29,486 nt of DNA from Candidatus Raymondbacteria bacterium RIFOXYA2_FULL_49_16 (GTDB taxonomy: Bacteria; Fibrobacterota; OXYB2-FULL-49-7; XYB2-FULL-49-35). Positions 1 through 9,083 of the stretch are shown piece by piece. A program made the position numbers and the translations under genes. The stretch spans positions 1 to 29,486 of the forward strand of contig MFYT01000088.1 in assembly GCA_001789205.1 (NCBI GenBank). Direction: 5' to 3'. The notes beneath the pieces are model-generated. The model saw nothing but the letters and a program-made list of their open reading frames with translations, did no database searches and was not told the origin of the DNA. The first letter of the stretch is position 1, and each line of letters starts with the position of its first letter.

Positions 1-13
1 CTTGAAGGGCAGA

Positions 14-72
14 CTTTACCCATAGGGGAAAGCGCGAAAAATGGAAAGGTGGCCCATCCCTGGCAACCCACC
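14..72. other. two tandem stem-loops upstream of the esterase gene
   Basis: Two inverted repeats lie in the gene-free 169 bases at the window start. The first (14-32) pairs CTTTACCC with GGGGAAAG around an ATA loop, with one mismatch. The second (48-52 with 68-72) pairs GGTGG with CCACC around a 15-base loop. Both lie upstream of the putative promoter at 106-132, so they more likely belong to the end of an upstream transcript or to a small RNA than to the leader of the following gene. I could not match them to a known riboswitch class. Confidence 0.3.
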
Positions 73-105
73 CTAATCGTTAAGGCTGTTTTTCTATGAT
101 ACCTT

Positions 106-132
106 TTGACAATTATATAAAATTAATATTAT
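106..132 (+). promoter_or_regulatory. putative sigma-70-type promoter for the esterase gene
   Basis: A perfect TTGACA (106-111) is followed after 15 bases by TATTAT (127-132) in a strongly AT-rich stretch. The start codon lies 38 bases downstream, preceded by a run of six G (161-166) that can act as ribosome-binding site. The spacer is a little short, and the A/T richness makes chance -10 matches likely. Confidence 0.4.
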
Positions 133-169
133 TTATATAGCACGGGGGACAATCAAACAAGGGGGGAAT

Positions 170-2287
170 ATGGTTTTTTTAGCGGTTTTATTCACAGCGT
201 GTCTTCTGACATTCTCCGTTGCACAGGCGGTTCCGTCAAATATAGCGGCCTTTCACCGGAGCGGCCAAACCTTCATCAATTGGACCGAGGATGGCGGATC
301 GTACGATGTGTACCGTCACACAGAAGCTATAACCACGGCAAATGTTGGTTCAGCGGTCAAGGTCGCGAGCGGCATTTCCCAGGGTTCGGGCAACTGCTCC
401 AAATGTGATGTTTTTGGTATCAGCAGGGTAGTGATGAGCGACATTACCACCGATGGCTTGGGCACCCAACTGGCCTCGGGAAAGGGCTTTTTTGTCTACA
501 CTGCACGCGATACCGGGACTTTTTTTTACGCGGTCACATCGAGCGGATCAACCGAAGTGGGGGCCACTGGCGCCACAACAGGTATTGCCGAGGAAATGGC
601 GCCCACCCGGCATATTGTCGCAAAACGGTCGGGATCAGGGACTTTCCTCGGAATAATTCAATATATGGATTATGCCGAATACAAAAACTGCCCCGATGGA
701 TATATTTTTGTGTATTCAATTCAGCGGCCAGTGGCAACGCATCCTGATTCCATGCCCATTGCGATCTATTTACACGGGTACAGCGCTTTCAATATCAACG
801 GAAACGGCGTACCAGCGGCCGATACCGCGCGCCGCCGTTACGAGATCACCATAGACGACCGCACCAATACCTGGTACTACGGCTACAAAAGCATACAGGG
901 AGACACGACCGCTAATTTCACCGAAGCGCGCGTCATTGACGCGATCGATTATACTCTTCGGGCGTTCAAGACCAATCCGAACAAGGTGTTCGCGTACGGC
1001 CATTCCATGGGCGGCAGCGGATGCATTTCCCTGGGTCTGCGTTATCCGAATGTTTTTGCGGCGGTTTTCTCGTCAAAGGGAATGACCAATTTTGCAAACG
1101 AACACACGGGCTGGTCCGCCGACGCGCAGAGCAAATGGGGCACCATTACGCAGAACCTTCCTATTAAGAACATTGGGCGCCTTGCCGCCCATCTCAGGAA
1201 ATACGACGGCACTCCCACCTTCAGGTGGATGAACCATGATCAGATGATGGCCGACATGATCAGCGACGAGACCGCGTTCATCACCTCTGCCCACGGATCC
1301 TCGGACGGGAGCGTCATATACCCTGACCAGGGTCAGCAGTTCTACAAGGCGCTCAATCTTGCAAAGCGCGGGTTTGTAGGCAGGATCATCAATGTGAGTC
1401 ACAGCGGTTTTGAGGCCGCCTGCAGCCCGGTCTGCGGCCGCTATGACTGGCAGATAAACACCCCAGGCGCGAACGGCGGGCCAGACTGGCGATTCTGCAA
1501 AAACTACAGCTTTCCGGCGCTGACCAACTCCCATATTATTGGCGATTATACGGGTCCGGCAGTCGGAGGCGAGAAATTTTACAACCTGCACCTCATGTGG
1601 GGGTGCCCCTGGGTAAATTTCTGGAAACTTTCCAACCAGAATTCCGTTCCCGATTCATGTACGCACATTGTCGATACTGAAAACGAGTATAAAGTATGGC
1701 TCCAGGTTTTTCAGGAAACCGGCACTGGCTATCTGCCAGTCACTTATGGCATCGATACCTTTGACGTTACGCCTCGGCGACTGCAGAATTTCAAACTAGT
1801 GCCTGGTGCGCAGTACGAGGCGAAAAACATTTTGAAAACAGGCCTTGTTTTCCAGACCAAGACCCTGCAGGTGGGGGCCGATGGCCTGCTTACCTTCCCT
1901 GATTTTATTTGTCTGGCAAATGGCAACTGGCTCCAGATCAGGAACACCACCGTGCCAACAGAGATGAAACAGCTCGAAAAAAAGGTCACTGACGCGTATA
2001 TTCTGCCGCCCAATGCGCCAAACCCCTTTAACCCTTCAACGCGGATTGCCTACCGTGTGGTTGATATTGGCGGTAACAGCTCCGCCAAGCCCGTGGTAAT
2101 CCGTATCTACGACAGTGCTGGCAGGAGTGTGCGCACCCTGGTGAATGACGTACTGGCATTGGGAGAGTATGCGGTTGCCTGGGATGGCAGGGATGTGTCG
2201 GATAAGCTGTGCGCCAGCGGTGTATATGTTGTTGTTTTTTCCTGCGGCAACGAACGCTTTCAAAGAAACATAGTACTAGAAAAATAG
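170..2287 (+). CDS. secreted alpha/beta-hydrolase (esterase / depolymerase type) with FlgD-like sorting domain
   Basis: A 705-residue exported serine hydrolase, probably acting on an ester-linked polysaccharide or polyester outside the cell. Residues 1-20 form a signal peptide ending in AQA. Residues of about 21-135 look like a fibronectin/Ig-type beta domain. The hydrolase core follows, with an oxyanion-region LHGYS near 201, nucleophile elbow GHSMGG at 277-282 (Ser279), a probable catalytic Asp379 in HGSSDGSV, and a probable His411 in NVSHSGF. The last 93 residues, from about 613, start with PNAPNPFNPST and end in a beta sandwich (SAGRSVRTL, WDGRD, SGVY), the FlgD-like / type IX secretion C-terminal domain. 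The start at 170 follows a G-rich ribosome-binding site. The layout resembles PHB-depolymerase/feruloyl-esterase-like proteins; the substrate is unknown. The PRMT-like gene begins 18 bases after its stop. Confidence 0.85.
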   Translation: MVFLAVLFTACLLTFSVAQAVPSNIAAFHRSGQTFINWTEDGGSYDVYRHTEAITTANVGSAVKVASGISQGSGNCSKCDVFGISRVVMSDITTDGLGTQLASGKGFFVYTARDTGTFFYAVTSSGSTEVGATGATTGIAEEMAPTRHIVAKRSGSGTFLGIIQYMDYAEYKNCPDGYIFVYSIQRPVATHPDSMPIAIYLHGYSAFNINGNGVPAADTARRRYEITIDDRTNTWYYGYKSIQGDTTANFTEARVIDAIDYTLRAFKTNPNKVFAYGHSMGGSGCISLGLRYPNVFAAVFSSKGMTNFANEHTGWSADAQSKWGTITQNLPIKNIGRLAAHLRKYDGTPTFRWMNHDQMMADMISDETAFITSAHGSSDGSVIYPDQGQQFYKALNLAKRGFVGRIINVSHSGFEAACSPVCGRYDWQINTPGANGGPDWRFCKNYSFPALTNSHIIGDYTGPAVGGEKFYNLHLMWGCPWVNFWKLSNQNSVPDSCTHIVDTENEYKVWLQVFQETGTGYLPVTYGIDTFDVTPRRLQNFKLVPGAQYEAKNILKTGLVFQTKTLQVGADGLLTFPDFICLANGNWLQIRNTTVPTEMKQLEKKVTDAYILPPNAPNPFNPSTRIAYRVVDIGGNSSAKPVVIRIYDSAGRSVRTLVNDVLALGEYAVAWDGRDVSDKLCASGVYVVVFSCGNERFQRNIVLEK

Positions 2288-2305
2288 GTTTAACGGCGTT
2301 TTTAT

Positions 2306-3268
2306 ATGATTCAAAATCATTGGTCCATGCTTTCTGACCGTATTAGGACCAGTGCGTTCCGCAAGGCCATTGAGGCTGTTGTGCGGCCAGGCCAGGTTGT
2401 TCTCGACCTTGGCTCCGGCTCAGGCATCATGGCCTTTTTTGCGGCCAAGGCAGGCGCCCGCAAGGTGTACGCCATAGAACAGACAAACCTGGTCGATTTT
2501 GCCCAAAATGCCTGCACCTCCAATGGTCTTTCCGAAAAGGTCAGTTTTATCAAGGGTCATTCTTCAGATATTTCCCTGCCCGAAAAAGTTGACGTTGTTA
2601 TTTCAGAAACAATCGGTTCCATTGGTTTTGATGAAAATATCATCAGGAACTTCATTGACGCCCGCGGCCGTTTTTTAAAAACAGGCGGCAGTATTATACC
2701 CGCGCGCATGCGGGTCTTTTGCGCGCCCGTATCCGTGCCTTGCGTGCATGCGCGTATTGGTTTTTGGAAACGGAAGGTATGGGGGTTTGATTTTCCCCTG
2801 GGCCATGAGTATGCGGCGAACACGATCTATCCTGCGCGCATACGCCAGTCTCAGATGTTTGCCCGGCCGCGCTGTTTTTTTACCGTAGATCTTGGTACAG
2901 CGCAGGACGACTGTCTTGAGAGCGGTTTTTCATTCAGTATTGAACGGCCCGGGATTGTGCATGGGTTTGCCGGATGGTTTAGCGCAACCCTGTCCAAGGG
3001 GGTTGATATCACCAATGCGCCCGGCGCCAGAATCACCCACTGGAGTCAAAATATTCTTCCCCTTCCCAAACCTGTTGTTGTGAGAAAAGGCGACCGGATA
3101 CATCTTACGCTTCAGACAATTCCCCTTGAAAAGAGTTTGTTTTGGAACTGGAAGGGAGCTGTGCGTAGAGAATGGGCGGAAAAAAAGGAGCGGGTGCTGG
3201 AATTCGACCTTTCCACCTTCAGGGGCTATCCGCAGCAACTGGCAGTTGTTCGCCAGTCTTCCATTTAA
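2306..3268 (+). CDS. PRMT-like class I SAM-dependent methyltransferase
   Basis: A 320-residue methyltransferase resembling protein arginine methyltransferases. SAM motif I is VLDLGSGSG at 32-40, with the ribose-binding acid Glu58 in YAIE. The double-E loop is SETIGSIGFDE, with Glu101 and Glu110 in the spacing used by PRMTs to hold the guanidinium group. A THW sequence occurs at 244-246, followed by a beta-barrel-like segment (NILPLPKP, RKGDRIHL), matching the THW loop of PRMTs. The N-terminal HWSMLSDRIRTSAF resembles the PRMT helix that covers SAM. The arginine target is an inference from the family; bacterial members are little characterised and a small-molecule substrate is possible. It probably shares a transcript with the esterase 18 bases upstream. 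It ends 12 bases from the end of the convergent msrA. Confidence 0.8.
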   Translation: MIQNHWSMLSDRIRTSAFRKAIEAVVRPGQVVLDLGSGSGIMAFFAAKAGARKVYAIEQTNLVDFAQNACTSNGLSEKVSFIKGHSSDISLPEKVDVVISETIGSIGFDENIIRNFIDARGRFLKTGGSIIPARMRVFCAPVSVPCVHARIGFWKRKVWGFDFPLGHEYAANTIYPARIRQSQMFARPRCFFTVDLGTAQDDCLESGFSFSIERPGIVHGFAGWFSATLSKGVDITNAPGARITHWSQNILPLPKPVVVRKGDRIHLTLQTIPLEKSLFWNWKGAVRREWAEKKERVLEFDLSTFRGYPQQLAVVRQSSI

Positions 3269-3280
3269 GCGGGCGTTGGA

Positions 3281-3862
3281 TTATTTTAAATTCACTGAAA
3301 ATTTCCGCATTAATTTTTGTATTTTCGGGGCAATGACCAGCCGGCAGTAGGGCTGGTTTGCATGTTGGGCAAAGTAGTTCTGATGGTTTGGCTCTGCCTT
3401 GTAAAAGACCGACAAAGGCGCTACTGCGGTTATTGCTGGTTTGTCCCAGATCTTTTCAGTGTCAACTTTTTTGATTGCCTCTTGTGCGGTCTTTTCCTGT
3501 TCTTTGGTTTGATACAGTATTATTGATCTGTACTGGGTTCCAGTATCAGCGCCTTGCCGGTTCATGGTTGTTGGGTCGTGTAATGCGAAAAAGACCTCAA
3601 GTATCTCTTTAAGATGTATTTTTTGGTTATCAAAGGTGATTTGCACTACTTCAGCATGGCCGGTTTCTCCTGAACAGACCTGTTCGTAGGTTGGATTTGC
3701 TGTTTTTCCGCCAGCGTATCCGGATTCGACTTTGGCAACGCCTTTGAGGTTCTGGAACACAGCTTCCATGCACCAGAAACAACCGCCTCCCAGAGTGATA
3801 GTTTCTTCCATTGCTCCCGCCAGAGTAAAGGTCAATAGTAATAGTGTTGTGATATATTTCAT
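3281..3862 (-). CDS. msrA: peptide-methionine (S)-S-oxide reductase MsrA, exported form
   Basis: Reduces methionine-S-sulfoxide in oxidised proteins. The catalytic motif GCFW is complete (Cys28), preceded by [16 protein letters not shown] and [18 protein letters not shown] are strongly conserved in MsrA. A likely resolving Cys173 lies in the C-terminal [12 protein letters not shown] stretch. I chose the ATG at 3862 because it yields a good signal peptide ([17 protein letters not shown]). An in-frame GTG at 3898 would add 12 residues before the hydrophobic segment. The signal peptide places the enzyme in the periplasm or on the outer membrane side. No MsrB domain is fused or nearby. It follows wzx by 41 bases on the same strand, so it may be the last gene of that operon or have its own transcript. 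Confidence 0.93.
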   Translation of the reverse strand: MKYITTLLLLTFTLAGAMEETITLGGGCFWCMEAVFQNLKGVAKVESGYAGGKTANPTYEQVCSGETGHAEVVQITFDNQKIHLKEILEVFFALHDPTTMNRQGADTGTQYRSIILYQTKEQEKTAQEAIKKVDTEKIWDKPAITAVAPLSVFYKAEPNHQNYFAQHANQPYCRLVIAPKIQKLMRKFSVNLK

Positions 3863-3903
3863 ACTATAAAGATAGGAAATTGATCGAAAAAAAACCACCT
3901 GGT

Positions 3904-5364
3904 TCAGGTGTCTGACAATTTCAGGAAAAAGGCGTTTCTAAGCTCGATCGCATTGTACCGGAAGAAAACAATCACTGATCCGGTCCACAGTAGCGCGGGC
4001 GCGGGAATCGCAATATACCAGGGTTGGCCGGAAAGCGTCAGGCCCAGCGTGACCAGCAGGACCACGAAAGCCAGGATCATGTTTCTGAACGAGGGCAGGA
4101 CCTTCAGCCTGCTCCGGACAATCAATGGTATTATAGCGAGGAGTACCGCATCGGTCACTGCCATGGAAAGAGCGGCCCCATAAAAAGAATAACGTGGTAT
4201 AAGCGCCATATTGAGGACAAGATTTATTGCCACACCGAAAACACGGAGAAGGGAGAGCGGCATTTTTTGCAGGCCAAGGACCAGAAGCATGTTGCCAAAG
4301 CAGTTGTTGAGGAACATCAGGAACGGCGCCATGCCCAGTATTTGGAGAACGACAATAGCTTCACGGTACTGCTCGCTAAAAATGGTCCGTATCAGGAGCG
4401 GCGCGGTTATAATGAGGCCGATAGAGAGGGTTCCGCCGATGATGGCCAGGTAATCGATGGCTTTTTGGTATATACGGTTGAGCCCTTCGATATTATTGGG
4501 AAATCGGCCTGCCATGAGCGGATAGATGGAGACCATCATAAGCGAAGAAAGCATATACGCATAATCCACGAACCTGAAGGAAGCGTTGTAGATAGCGACC
4601 GCTTCAACCCCTTTCATGTGTTCGAGAATGAGAATATTGAAGCGGTAATAGATGATCCAGAGGGCTGTGGAGATGCCCATAGGCAGGGTCTCTCTCAGCA
4701 GGAAGCGGATACACGGCATGTCCACGATGAATCGAAAAACGATGAATTTTCTGGCCCACAGAAATAAAAAGAGGCTATAGACAAGGTTTGCGCCAATATA
4801 GGTGATAATGACTGTCGTCAATGAGGCGTGGAAATAGACCGCAAGCGTGATAAGCACCAAGTGGCAGATGCGGTAAATGATCGCTGAAAAAGCCGCGTAT
4901 TCCATGCGCAGTTTTGCCCTGAACACAGATTCGAATGAGTTGAGCAGTGCCGCGAAATGAACCACGCCCATCAGAAGAATCTGTATTTTCAAAGCAACGG
5001 GATATTCCTTGGCCCAAAGGACCACGGCAAGGCACGCAACAGCAATGGTGGTGGAGAGCGCCTGGAGGACCAGGGCCGAAGACAGGAGGGAGTTGACCCG
5101 GTCTGGTTCCCATGTCTCATTTTTTGCCAGTTCGCGTACCAGGATGCTTGTGTACCCGAGGTTGGCCGCGATCCCGGCAAAACTGAAGTAGGTTATCGCA
5201 AGGCTCAACTCGCCAAAACCCCTGGTGCCCAGGTATCGGGCAAGCATACCCGTGATACACAAGCCGGTGACCAGGTTCACGGCAATGCCAATAGCCTGCA
5301 AGGCGGTGTTTGTGACCACTCGTTTTTTATTTACCAGTTCGTCGTGTGAAAGTTTTTCCTGCAT
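3904..5364 (-). CDS. wzx: polysaccharide flippase of the Wzx / MVF-PST family
   Basis: A 486-residue integral membrane protein with about 12-14 hydrophobic segments over its whole length. It fits the flippases that move undecaprenyl-diphosphate-linked glycan units from the cytoplasmic to the periplasmic face. The N-terminus ([19 protein letters not shown], then [16 protein letters not shown]) is typical of polysaccharide biosynthesis protein / MATE-like exporters. The start at 5364 is supported by AAGGTG about 8 bases upstream. It sits 29 bases behind a methyltransferase gene in a minus-strand operon of glycosyltransferases and methyltransferases. Together with the Wzy-like protein at 19537-20907 it indicates a Wzx/Wzy-dependent pathway. 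Substrate specificity cannot be read from the sequence. Confidence 0.88.
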   Translation of the reverse strand: MQEKLSHDELVNKKRVVTNTALQAIGIAVNLVTGLCITGMLARYLGTRGFGELSLAITYFSFAGIAANLGYTSILVRELAKNETWEPDRVNSLLSSALVLQALSTTIAVACLAVVLWAKEYPVALKIQILLMGVVHFAALLNSFESVFRAKLRMEYAAFSAIIYRICHLVLITLAVYFHASLTTVIITYIGANLVYSLFLFLWARKFIVFRFIVDMPCIRFLLRETLPMGISTALWIIYYRFNILILEHMKGVEAVAIYNASFRFVDYAYMLSSLMMVSIYPLMAGRFPNNIEGLNRIYQKAIDYLAIIGGTLSIGLIITAPLLIRTIFSEQYREAIVVLQILGMAPFLMFLNNCFGNMLLVLGLQKMPLSLLRVFGVAINLVLNMALIPRYSFYGAALSMAVTDAVLLAIIPLIVRSRLKVLPSFRNMILAFVVLLVTLGLTLSGQPWYIAIPAPALLWTGSVIVFFRYNAIELRNAFFLKLSDT

Positions 5365-5393
5365 GCGTATAGCACCTTGAGCTTAAAGGCCTG

Positions 5394-6134
5394 TTATTGC
5401 TTTTCGATTAGGCCGATTCCCGCCCAACCCTGGTTCCAAGAGCGGATAAATTCCATGAATGGACCGCGGGTTTTTATCTCCTGCCAGTACCGGTCGACCC
5501 CGCATCCGTCGTTGCTGGAGTGGGGTGCAATGTCGTGAAAAGCGATGAGTCCGCCCTTTTTCACAAAGGGCGTGTACATATTAAAATCCTGTTTTACCCC
5601 TTCGTACGTGTGGTCACCGTCTATGAAGAGAAAGTCGATCTCCCTGTTTTTCAGGATTGCGGCTATTTTTTTACGCGTCTCTTCCAAGTGTGAATTGGCC
5701 CTGACCAGGAAAAGGCGCTGGCAGGTCTTTGGAAAAGAGCGGTAGAGCCATTTTCTCCAGAGAGGATAACCGCCGCCGTATTTTCCCCCAGGCAAGTCGA
5801 GGCTGATGATAGTGGCATCGGGGCGGGCCACGGAGCAGAAGAGAAAGAGGTTGCCGCCAATGGCAGTGCCGATTTCGAGGACCGTGGCTGGTTTTTTATC
5901 CGCAATGGTTTTAAGAAGCCCCAGAATTTCGGTTTTTTCCTGCAAAGGTTTAATGATACCGGAATATCCGGTAAAGGCGAAGTCGACTAACGATTCAATC
6001 TCCTGTGCTTCGAGCTTTTTTCTGTTGCCCGGCAGGGAAACAAAAAACCGGCCAAAAAGAGAGATTTTTCTCGCTATGCCAAAAAGTCCCTGCTCCTTGA
6101 ATATGCGGAGCGCATTTTTGAAATCATAAATCAT
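5394..6134 (-). CDS. class I SAM-dependent methyltransferase, Methyltransf_24 / CmcI-like
   Basis: A 246-residue protein with SAM motif I VLEIGTAIGG at 85-94, acidic residue in ISLDLPGG near 113, and the diagnostic FLFIDGDHTYEGVKQD at 169-183, followed by GGLIAFHDI. The DGDHxYEGVxxD block and the following HD are the hallmark of Methyltransf_24 / cephalosporin-hydroxylase-like enzymes, which often bind a metal ion. In sugar loci they usually O-methylate glycan residues or activated sugars; this role is inferred. Its ATG at 6134 follows an 83-base gap after the fkbM-type gene; a weak AGGCGG lies upstream. It precedes wzx by 29 bases. Confidence 0.82.
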   Translation of the reverse strand: MIYDFKNALRIFKEQGLFGIARKISLFGRFFVSLPGNRKKLEAQEIESLVDFAFTGYSGIIKPLQEKTEILGLLKTIADKKPATVLEIGTAIGGNLFLFCSVARPDATIISLDLPGGKYGGGYPLWRKWLYRSFPKTCQRLFLVRANSHLEETRKKIAAILKNREIDFLFIDGDHTYEGVKQDFNMYTPFVKKGGLIAFHDIAPHSSNDGCGVDRYWQEIKTRGPFMEFIRSWNQGWAGIGLIEKQ

Positions 6135-6217
6135 GGTCAGGGCCGCCTGGATTCAGGATCCTTTTAAAATTGTTGATGACCGCCTGCCAGTTTTGCATAA
6201 TTGCAGTGTTCCTTGGG

Positions 6218-7078
6218 TTAGAGCATGGTCTGGATGCTATCAGGAAGCGCCAGCGTGTTTACCGACAGATTGGGATAGTGTGTTGCCGTAAGACCGCCAT
6301 TGTTGTCAATCCGGTAAAACCGGTATCCCAGTCCTGCGAGCATGGTCTCGATCTCGCGGAATACAGGTCTGTTTCGTTGTTTTTCAAACCCCAAAATTGA
6401 TTCGTATACTATGACCGGCTTGCTGGAGCGCCATGTTGCCATACCGCCTGCAATGACTTCATATTCCATGGCTTCAACATCTATTTTAACAAAATTGATT
6501 TTAGCAAGGGAGCGCGCCGCGCAAAACGCGTCAACCGTAGTCACTTCAATGGGCAGTGCGCCTGGACGCTGGTCGGGTATGATGCTGCCGTTTCCCGGCT
6601 GTCCTTGGTGTTCAATCCAATAAATCTTCGATTCCTTGTCTGCCATGCCTTGGTTCACCGGGGTCGCGACCGCTTTGACCTGCTGATTCAGATCAATGTT
6701 GGCGCAGAGCCGGGTGTAGGCGGCAATGCCCGGTTCAAAGGCAAAAACCTTTCCATGGGGCTCGGCATGATGCGCGAGCGCGAGTGTTATTGCCCCAGCA
6801 TTTGCCCCAATATCGAGACAGACGCTGTCCGGTTTCACAAATCTGCGGACAAGGGAGAGTATGGCTTTATCGTACACACCGTTTAAAATGCGTTTTTCAA
6901 TCTCGAAACGCGTATGGATATGAACTCGCAAGCTCCCGAGATAGTTGTAAAAAATGAATTCCCTGTCCGAAGGCACTAGGCCGGTGAGCCGCGGGATCCA
7001 GCGGACCACTGCGAGCATACAGGGCATAGGGAGAACGGCAAGGAAGAGGGCGATAAGTTTTTTTATGGTCTCTTTCAT
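6218..7078 (-). CDS. FkbM family methyltransferase
   Basis: A 286-residue enzyme of the FkbM family, which O-methylates sugars and polyketides. SAM motif I is CLDIGANAGAITLALA from 87, followed by VFAFEPGIAAY with Glu115, and the characteristic NFVKIDVEAMEYEVIAGG near residue 200, where FkbM proteins have a K-x-D-x-E-G/ME pattern. Residues of about 6-28 are hydrophobic and may anchor the protein to the membrane. The most likely role is methylation of one sugar of the repeat unit. It lies 27 bases after the GT2 gene and 83 bases before the next methyltransferase on the same strand. No strong ribosome-binding site precedes the ATG. Confidence 0.87.
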   Translation of the reverse strand: MKETIKKLIALFLAVLPMPCMLAVVRWIPRLTGLVPSDREFIFYNYLGSLRVHIHTRFEIEKRILNGVYDKAILSLVRRFVKPDSVCLDIGANAGAITLALAHHAEPHGKVFAFEPGIAAYTRLCANIDLNQQVKAVATPVNQGMADKESKIYWIEHQGQPGNGSIIPDQRPGALPIEVTTVDAFCAARSLAKINFVKIDVEAMEYEVIAGGMATWRSSKPVIVYESILGFEKQRNRPVFREIETMLAGLGYRFYRIDNNGGLTATHYPNLSVNTLALPDSIQTML

Positions 7079-7105
7079 ACAATTAGTTCTTTTATGGAAA
7101 AATAA

Positions 7106-7951
7106 CTAATAATTGCCCTGTGGTGCATAAGAGGGGTTTTTCCCCAATTTTTTCCTCAGACCGTCGAAAAGACCGTTGACAATGGCAATGCAGCTGCGGG
7201 GCTTTCCTGAAAAAAGAAAATAGAAAAACCCCTTTGCGCCGTAAAGAACAATCCCCACGGCCTGCGGGACTTGCCCGAAACGGAGGTGAACGGCCAGTTG
7301 GTTTCTGAAAGCATAGTAAAGCCTGAATGTATCAGAATAAAAACGGAACCGAGACCCGAGCACATACTCTGATTTCCTGGGACTGGGGGTTATCTCGCTG
7401 AGTCTGCCTGCACATACACCGAATATTTTATAGCCAGCGCGCCGCAAACGCATGGAGTATTCCACATCTTCGCCATACAGGAAAAAATCCCTGTCAGGAA
7501 GTCCGATTTTTTGGATTGCGGTTGACTTGATAAATGTGCCGCGCCAAGCAAAACTGCCGAATTCAATGACATCGTCCTTGCTCTTTCCGTAATTTACCCT
7601 AAAAGCCCCCAGATTGCCCCGCGCTTCCAGCATGGGGATGCGGGCGCAGGCTTCGGCTAGGGTCATTTTTTGGGCAACAATATCGTCATCCAGGGTCCAG
7701 ATGTAGTCGTGGTTCTGGAAGGTGCGGACAATGCCTTCATAAAAACCTCCGGCGCTGCCTATGTTCTCCTGAAAACGGCAGTAGCTGATTCCCGGAAATG
7801 ACGAGGAGATCAGGTATTCGGTCTCATTATTTCCGCTATTGTCGATGACTTGTATTTCATCGAGCAGCCGGTCTTGGGCAAGAAGGCTTTCGAGACATTG
7901 CCTGAGAATTGCCGGACGGTTGTAGGTGGGGATTACCGCGGCTATTTTCAT
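7106..7951 (-). CDS. family 2 glycosyltransferase (rhamnosyltransferase-like)
   Basis: A 281-residue GT-A inverting glycosyltransferase. The nucleotide-sugar fold begins at AAVIPTYNRP (4-13), continues with IQVIDNSG, ENIGSAGGF (62-70) and the metal-binding WTLDDDIV (Asp88-90). The acceptor/base region is GEDVEYSMRLRRAGYKI from 160, with the ED of the catalytic base. The NxGxxGG and LDDD pattern is close to rhamnosyl- and galactofuranosyl-transferase-like GT2 enzymes. I set the start at the ATG at 7951, which overlaps the stop codon of the preceding GT4 gene in an ATGA. A longer reading from 7996 would add 15 residues unlike the family. Donor and acceptor sugars are unknown. Confidence 0.88.
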   Translation of the reverse strand: MKIAAVIPTYNRPAILRQCLESLLAQDRLLDEIQVIDNSGNNETEYLISSSFPGISYCRFQENIGSAGGFYEGIVRTFQNHDYIWTLDDDIVAQKMTLAEACARIPMLEARGNLGAFRVNYGKSKDDVIEFGSFAWRGTFIKSTAIQKIGLPDRDFFLYGEDVEYSMRLRRAGYKIFGVCAGRLSEITPSPRKSEYVLGSRFRFYSDTFRLYYAFRNQLAVHLRFGQVPQAVGIVLYGAKGFFYFLFSGKPRSCIAIVNGLFDGLRKKLGKNPSYAPQGNY

Positions 7952-9081
7952 GTGATTTCCAGGGTTTTTCGCCATGCCGCACGCTGGTTGGTCCAACTCA
8001 GTTCCCGGGCCCTGCGCACCGCTTCTCCAGAAAATTGAAAAGGATTTTCAATCATATGCACTACAGCATCCGCGATTTTCTCAGGGGTGACCGGTTCGTC
8101 GATCAATATTCCGGTCTTATTGTGTATTACTGCATCAACAACACCGCCGTTGCGCGAGGCAATGACCGGAAGGCCTGAAGCGCTTGCTTCCAGATAGACA
8201 ATGCCAAAACCCTCTATATCGCCATGTTCCATCAATTTGGGAAGCATGATAAAGAGGTCGGCAAGCGCATAGATCGCAGGAAGGTCGTTGTCCGAAACAG
8301 AACCCAGAAAGGTCACATGATCGTCTACGCCGGATTCGCGGGCAATTGTTTTAAGCGAATGGTGGTTTGGGCCTTCTCCGGCTATAACATAGTGTGTTTC
8401 TGGCAGACGTTTTAGCACAAGGGGCAGCGCGCGAACGACGCTTTCGTGTCCTTTGCGTTCAACAAGGCGTCCAACGGTAAGAACTATTTTTTTACCAGTC
8501 AGCCCGTATGTTTCACGAAAGGCTTTTGCCTTCGTAGTATCCGGCGAAAAGAAGCGATCCTCAACACCGGGAAGAATGACCGATACTGGGCAGGTTGGGA
8601 CAAACGCGCTGCGCACAAGATCAGCGGTGAAATTGCTGCACGCGATTATATGTCTGCAATTCCCGAGGACCGCGCGTATCACTCGATTGCCCCATGCTTT
8701 TTCGCGGAATTCAAGCACATCAGCCCCAAAGACATACACCACATAGGGGACCTTGAACAGCTTGTTCAGGACAAGGCCGCTGATGCCGCCAGCAAGTACC
8801 TGGCCAGCGTGGAATTCAAGAGGGCCCATGCGGAAGTAGGCGAACAGGCACGAGAAGAGCACGGCTACCGAACGTATAATTCGCGCAAGTGTCCCTTCCG
8901 AGCCTGGAACTGGCATGTAGGCAAAGGAATGGCCGGGCATGACCTGGCAATGCTGCCTGCAGCGGCCAGGTACCAGAAAAATATCGCCAGGAAGGGCGTC
9001 GGCCAGCCAGAGGTTCTTAAAATAATTGGATTGACCACCAGTCATCGGCGGAAAATCGCAGGTAACGAAAAGCCTTCGCAT
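7948..9081 (-). CDS. family 4 glycosyltransferase
   Basis: A 377-residue GT-B retaining glycosyltransferase. The N-terminal acceptor domain starts RRLFVTCDFPPMTGGQSNY. The donor domain shows VGRLVERKG (203-211), YVIAGEGP and the E-x7-E motif EGFGIVYLE (290-298) in which the first Glu contacts the sugar-nucleotide. The ATG at 9081 is preferred over a TTG at 9087, because AGG lies 8 bases before the ATG but only 2 before the TTG, and the ATG directly follows the stop of the nucleotidyltransferase gene. Its own stop overlaps the GT2 start by 4 bases, suggesting coupled translation. Confidence 0.9.
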   Translation of the reverse strand: MRRLFVTCDFPPMTGGQSNYFKNLWLADALPGDIFLVPGRCRQHCQVMPGHSFAYMPVPGSEGTLARIIRSVAVLFSCLFAYFRMGPLEFHAGQVLAGGISGLVLNKLFKVPYVVYVFGADVLEFREKAWGNRVIRAVLGNCRHIIACSNFTADLVRSAFVPTCPVSVILPGVEDRFFSPDTTKAKAFRETYGLTGKKIVLTVGRLVERKGHESVVRALPLVLKRLPETHYVIAGEGPNHHSLKTIARESGVDDHVTFLGSVSDNDLPAIYALADLFIMLPKLMEHGDIEGFGIVYLEASASGLPVIASRNGGVVDAVIHNKTGILIDEPVTPEKIADAVVHMIENPFQFSGEAVRRARELSWTNQRAAWRKTLEIT

Positions 9082-9083
9082 AA

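Noticed and set aside
1-80. SAM-I-like or c-di-GMP riboswitch in front of the esterase gene
   Set aside because: A short GGCAACC with a GGTGG/CCACC stem recalls SAM-I elements, but the remaining conserved parts are absent, and the predicted promoter lies downstream of it.
4024-4767. 247-codon open frame on the plus strand inside wzx
   Set aside because: Antisense to a well-supported membrane flippase; the translation is a low-complexity mix of charged residues without family resemblance.
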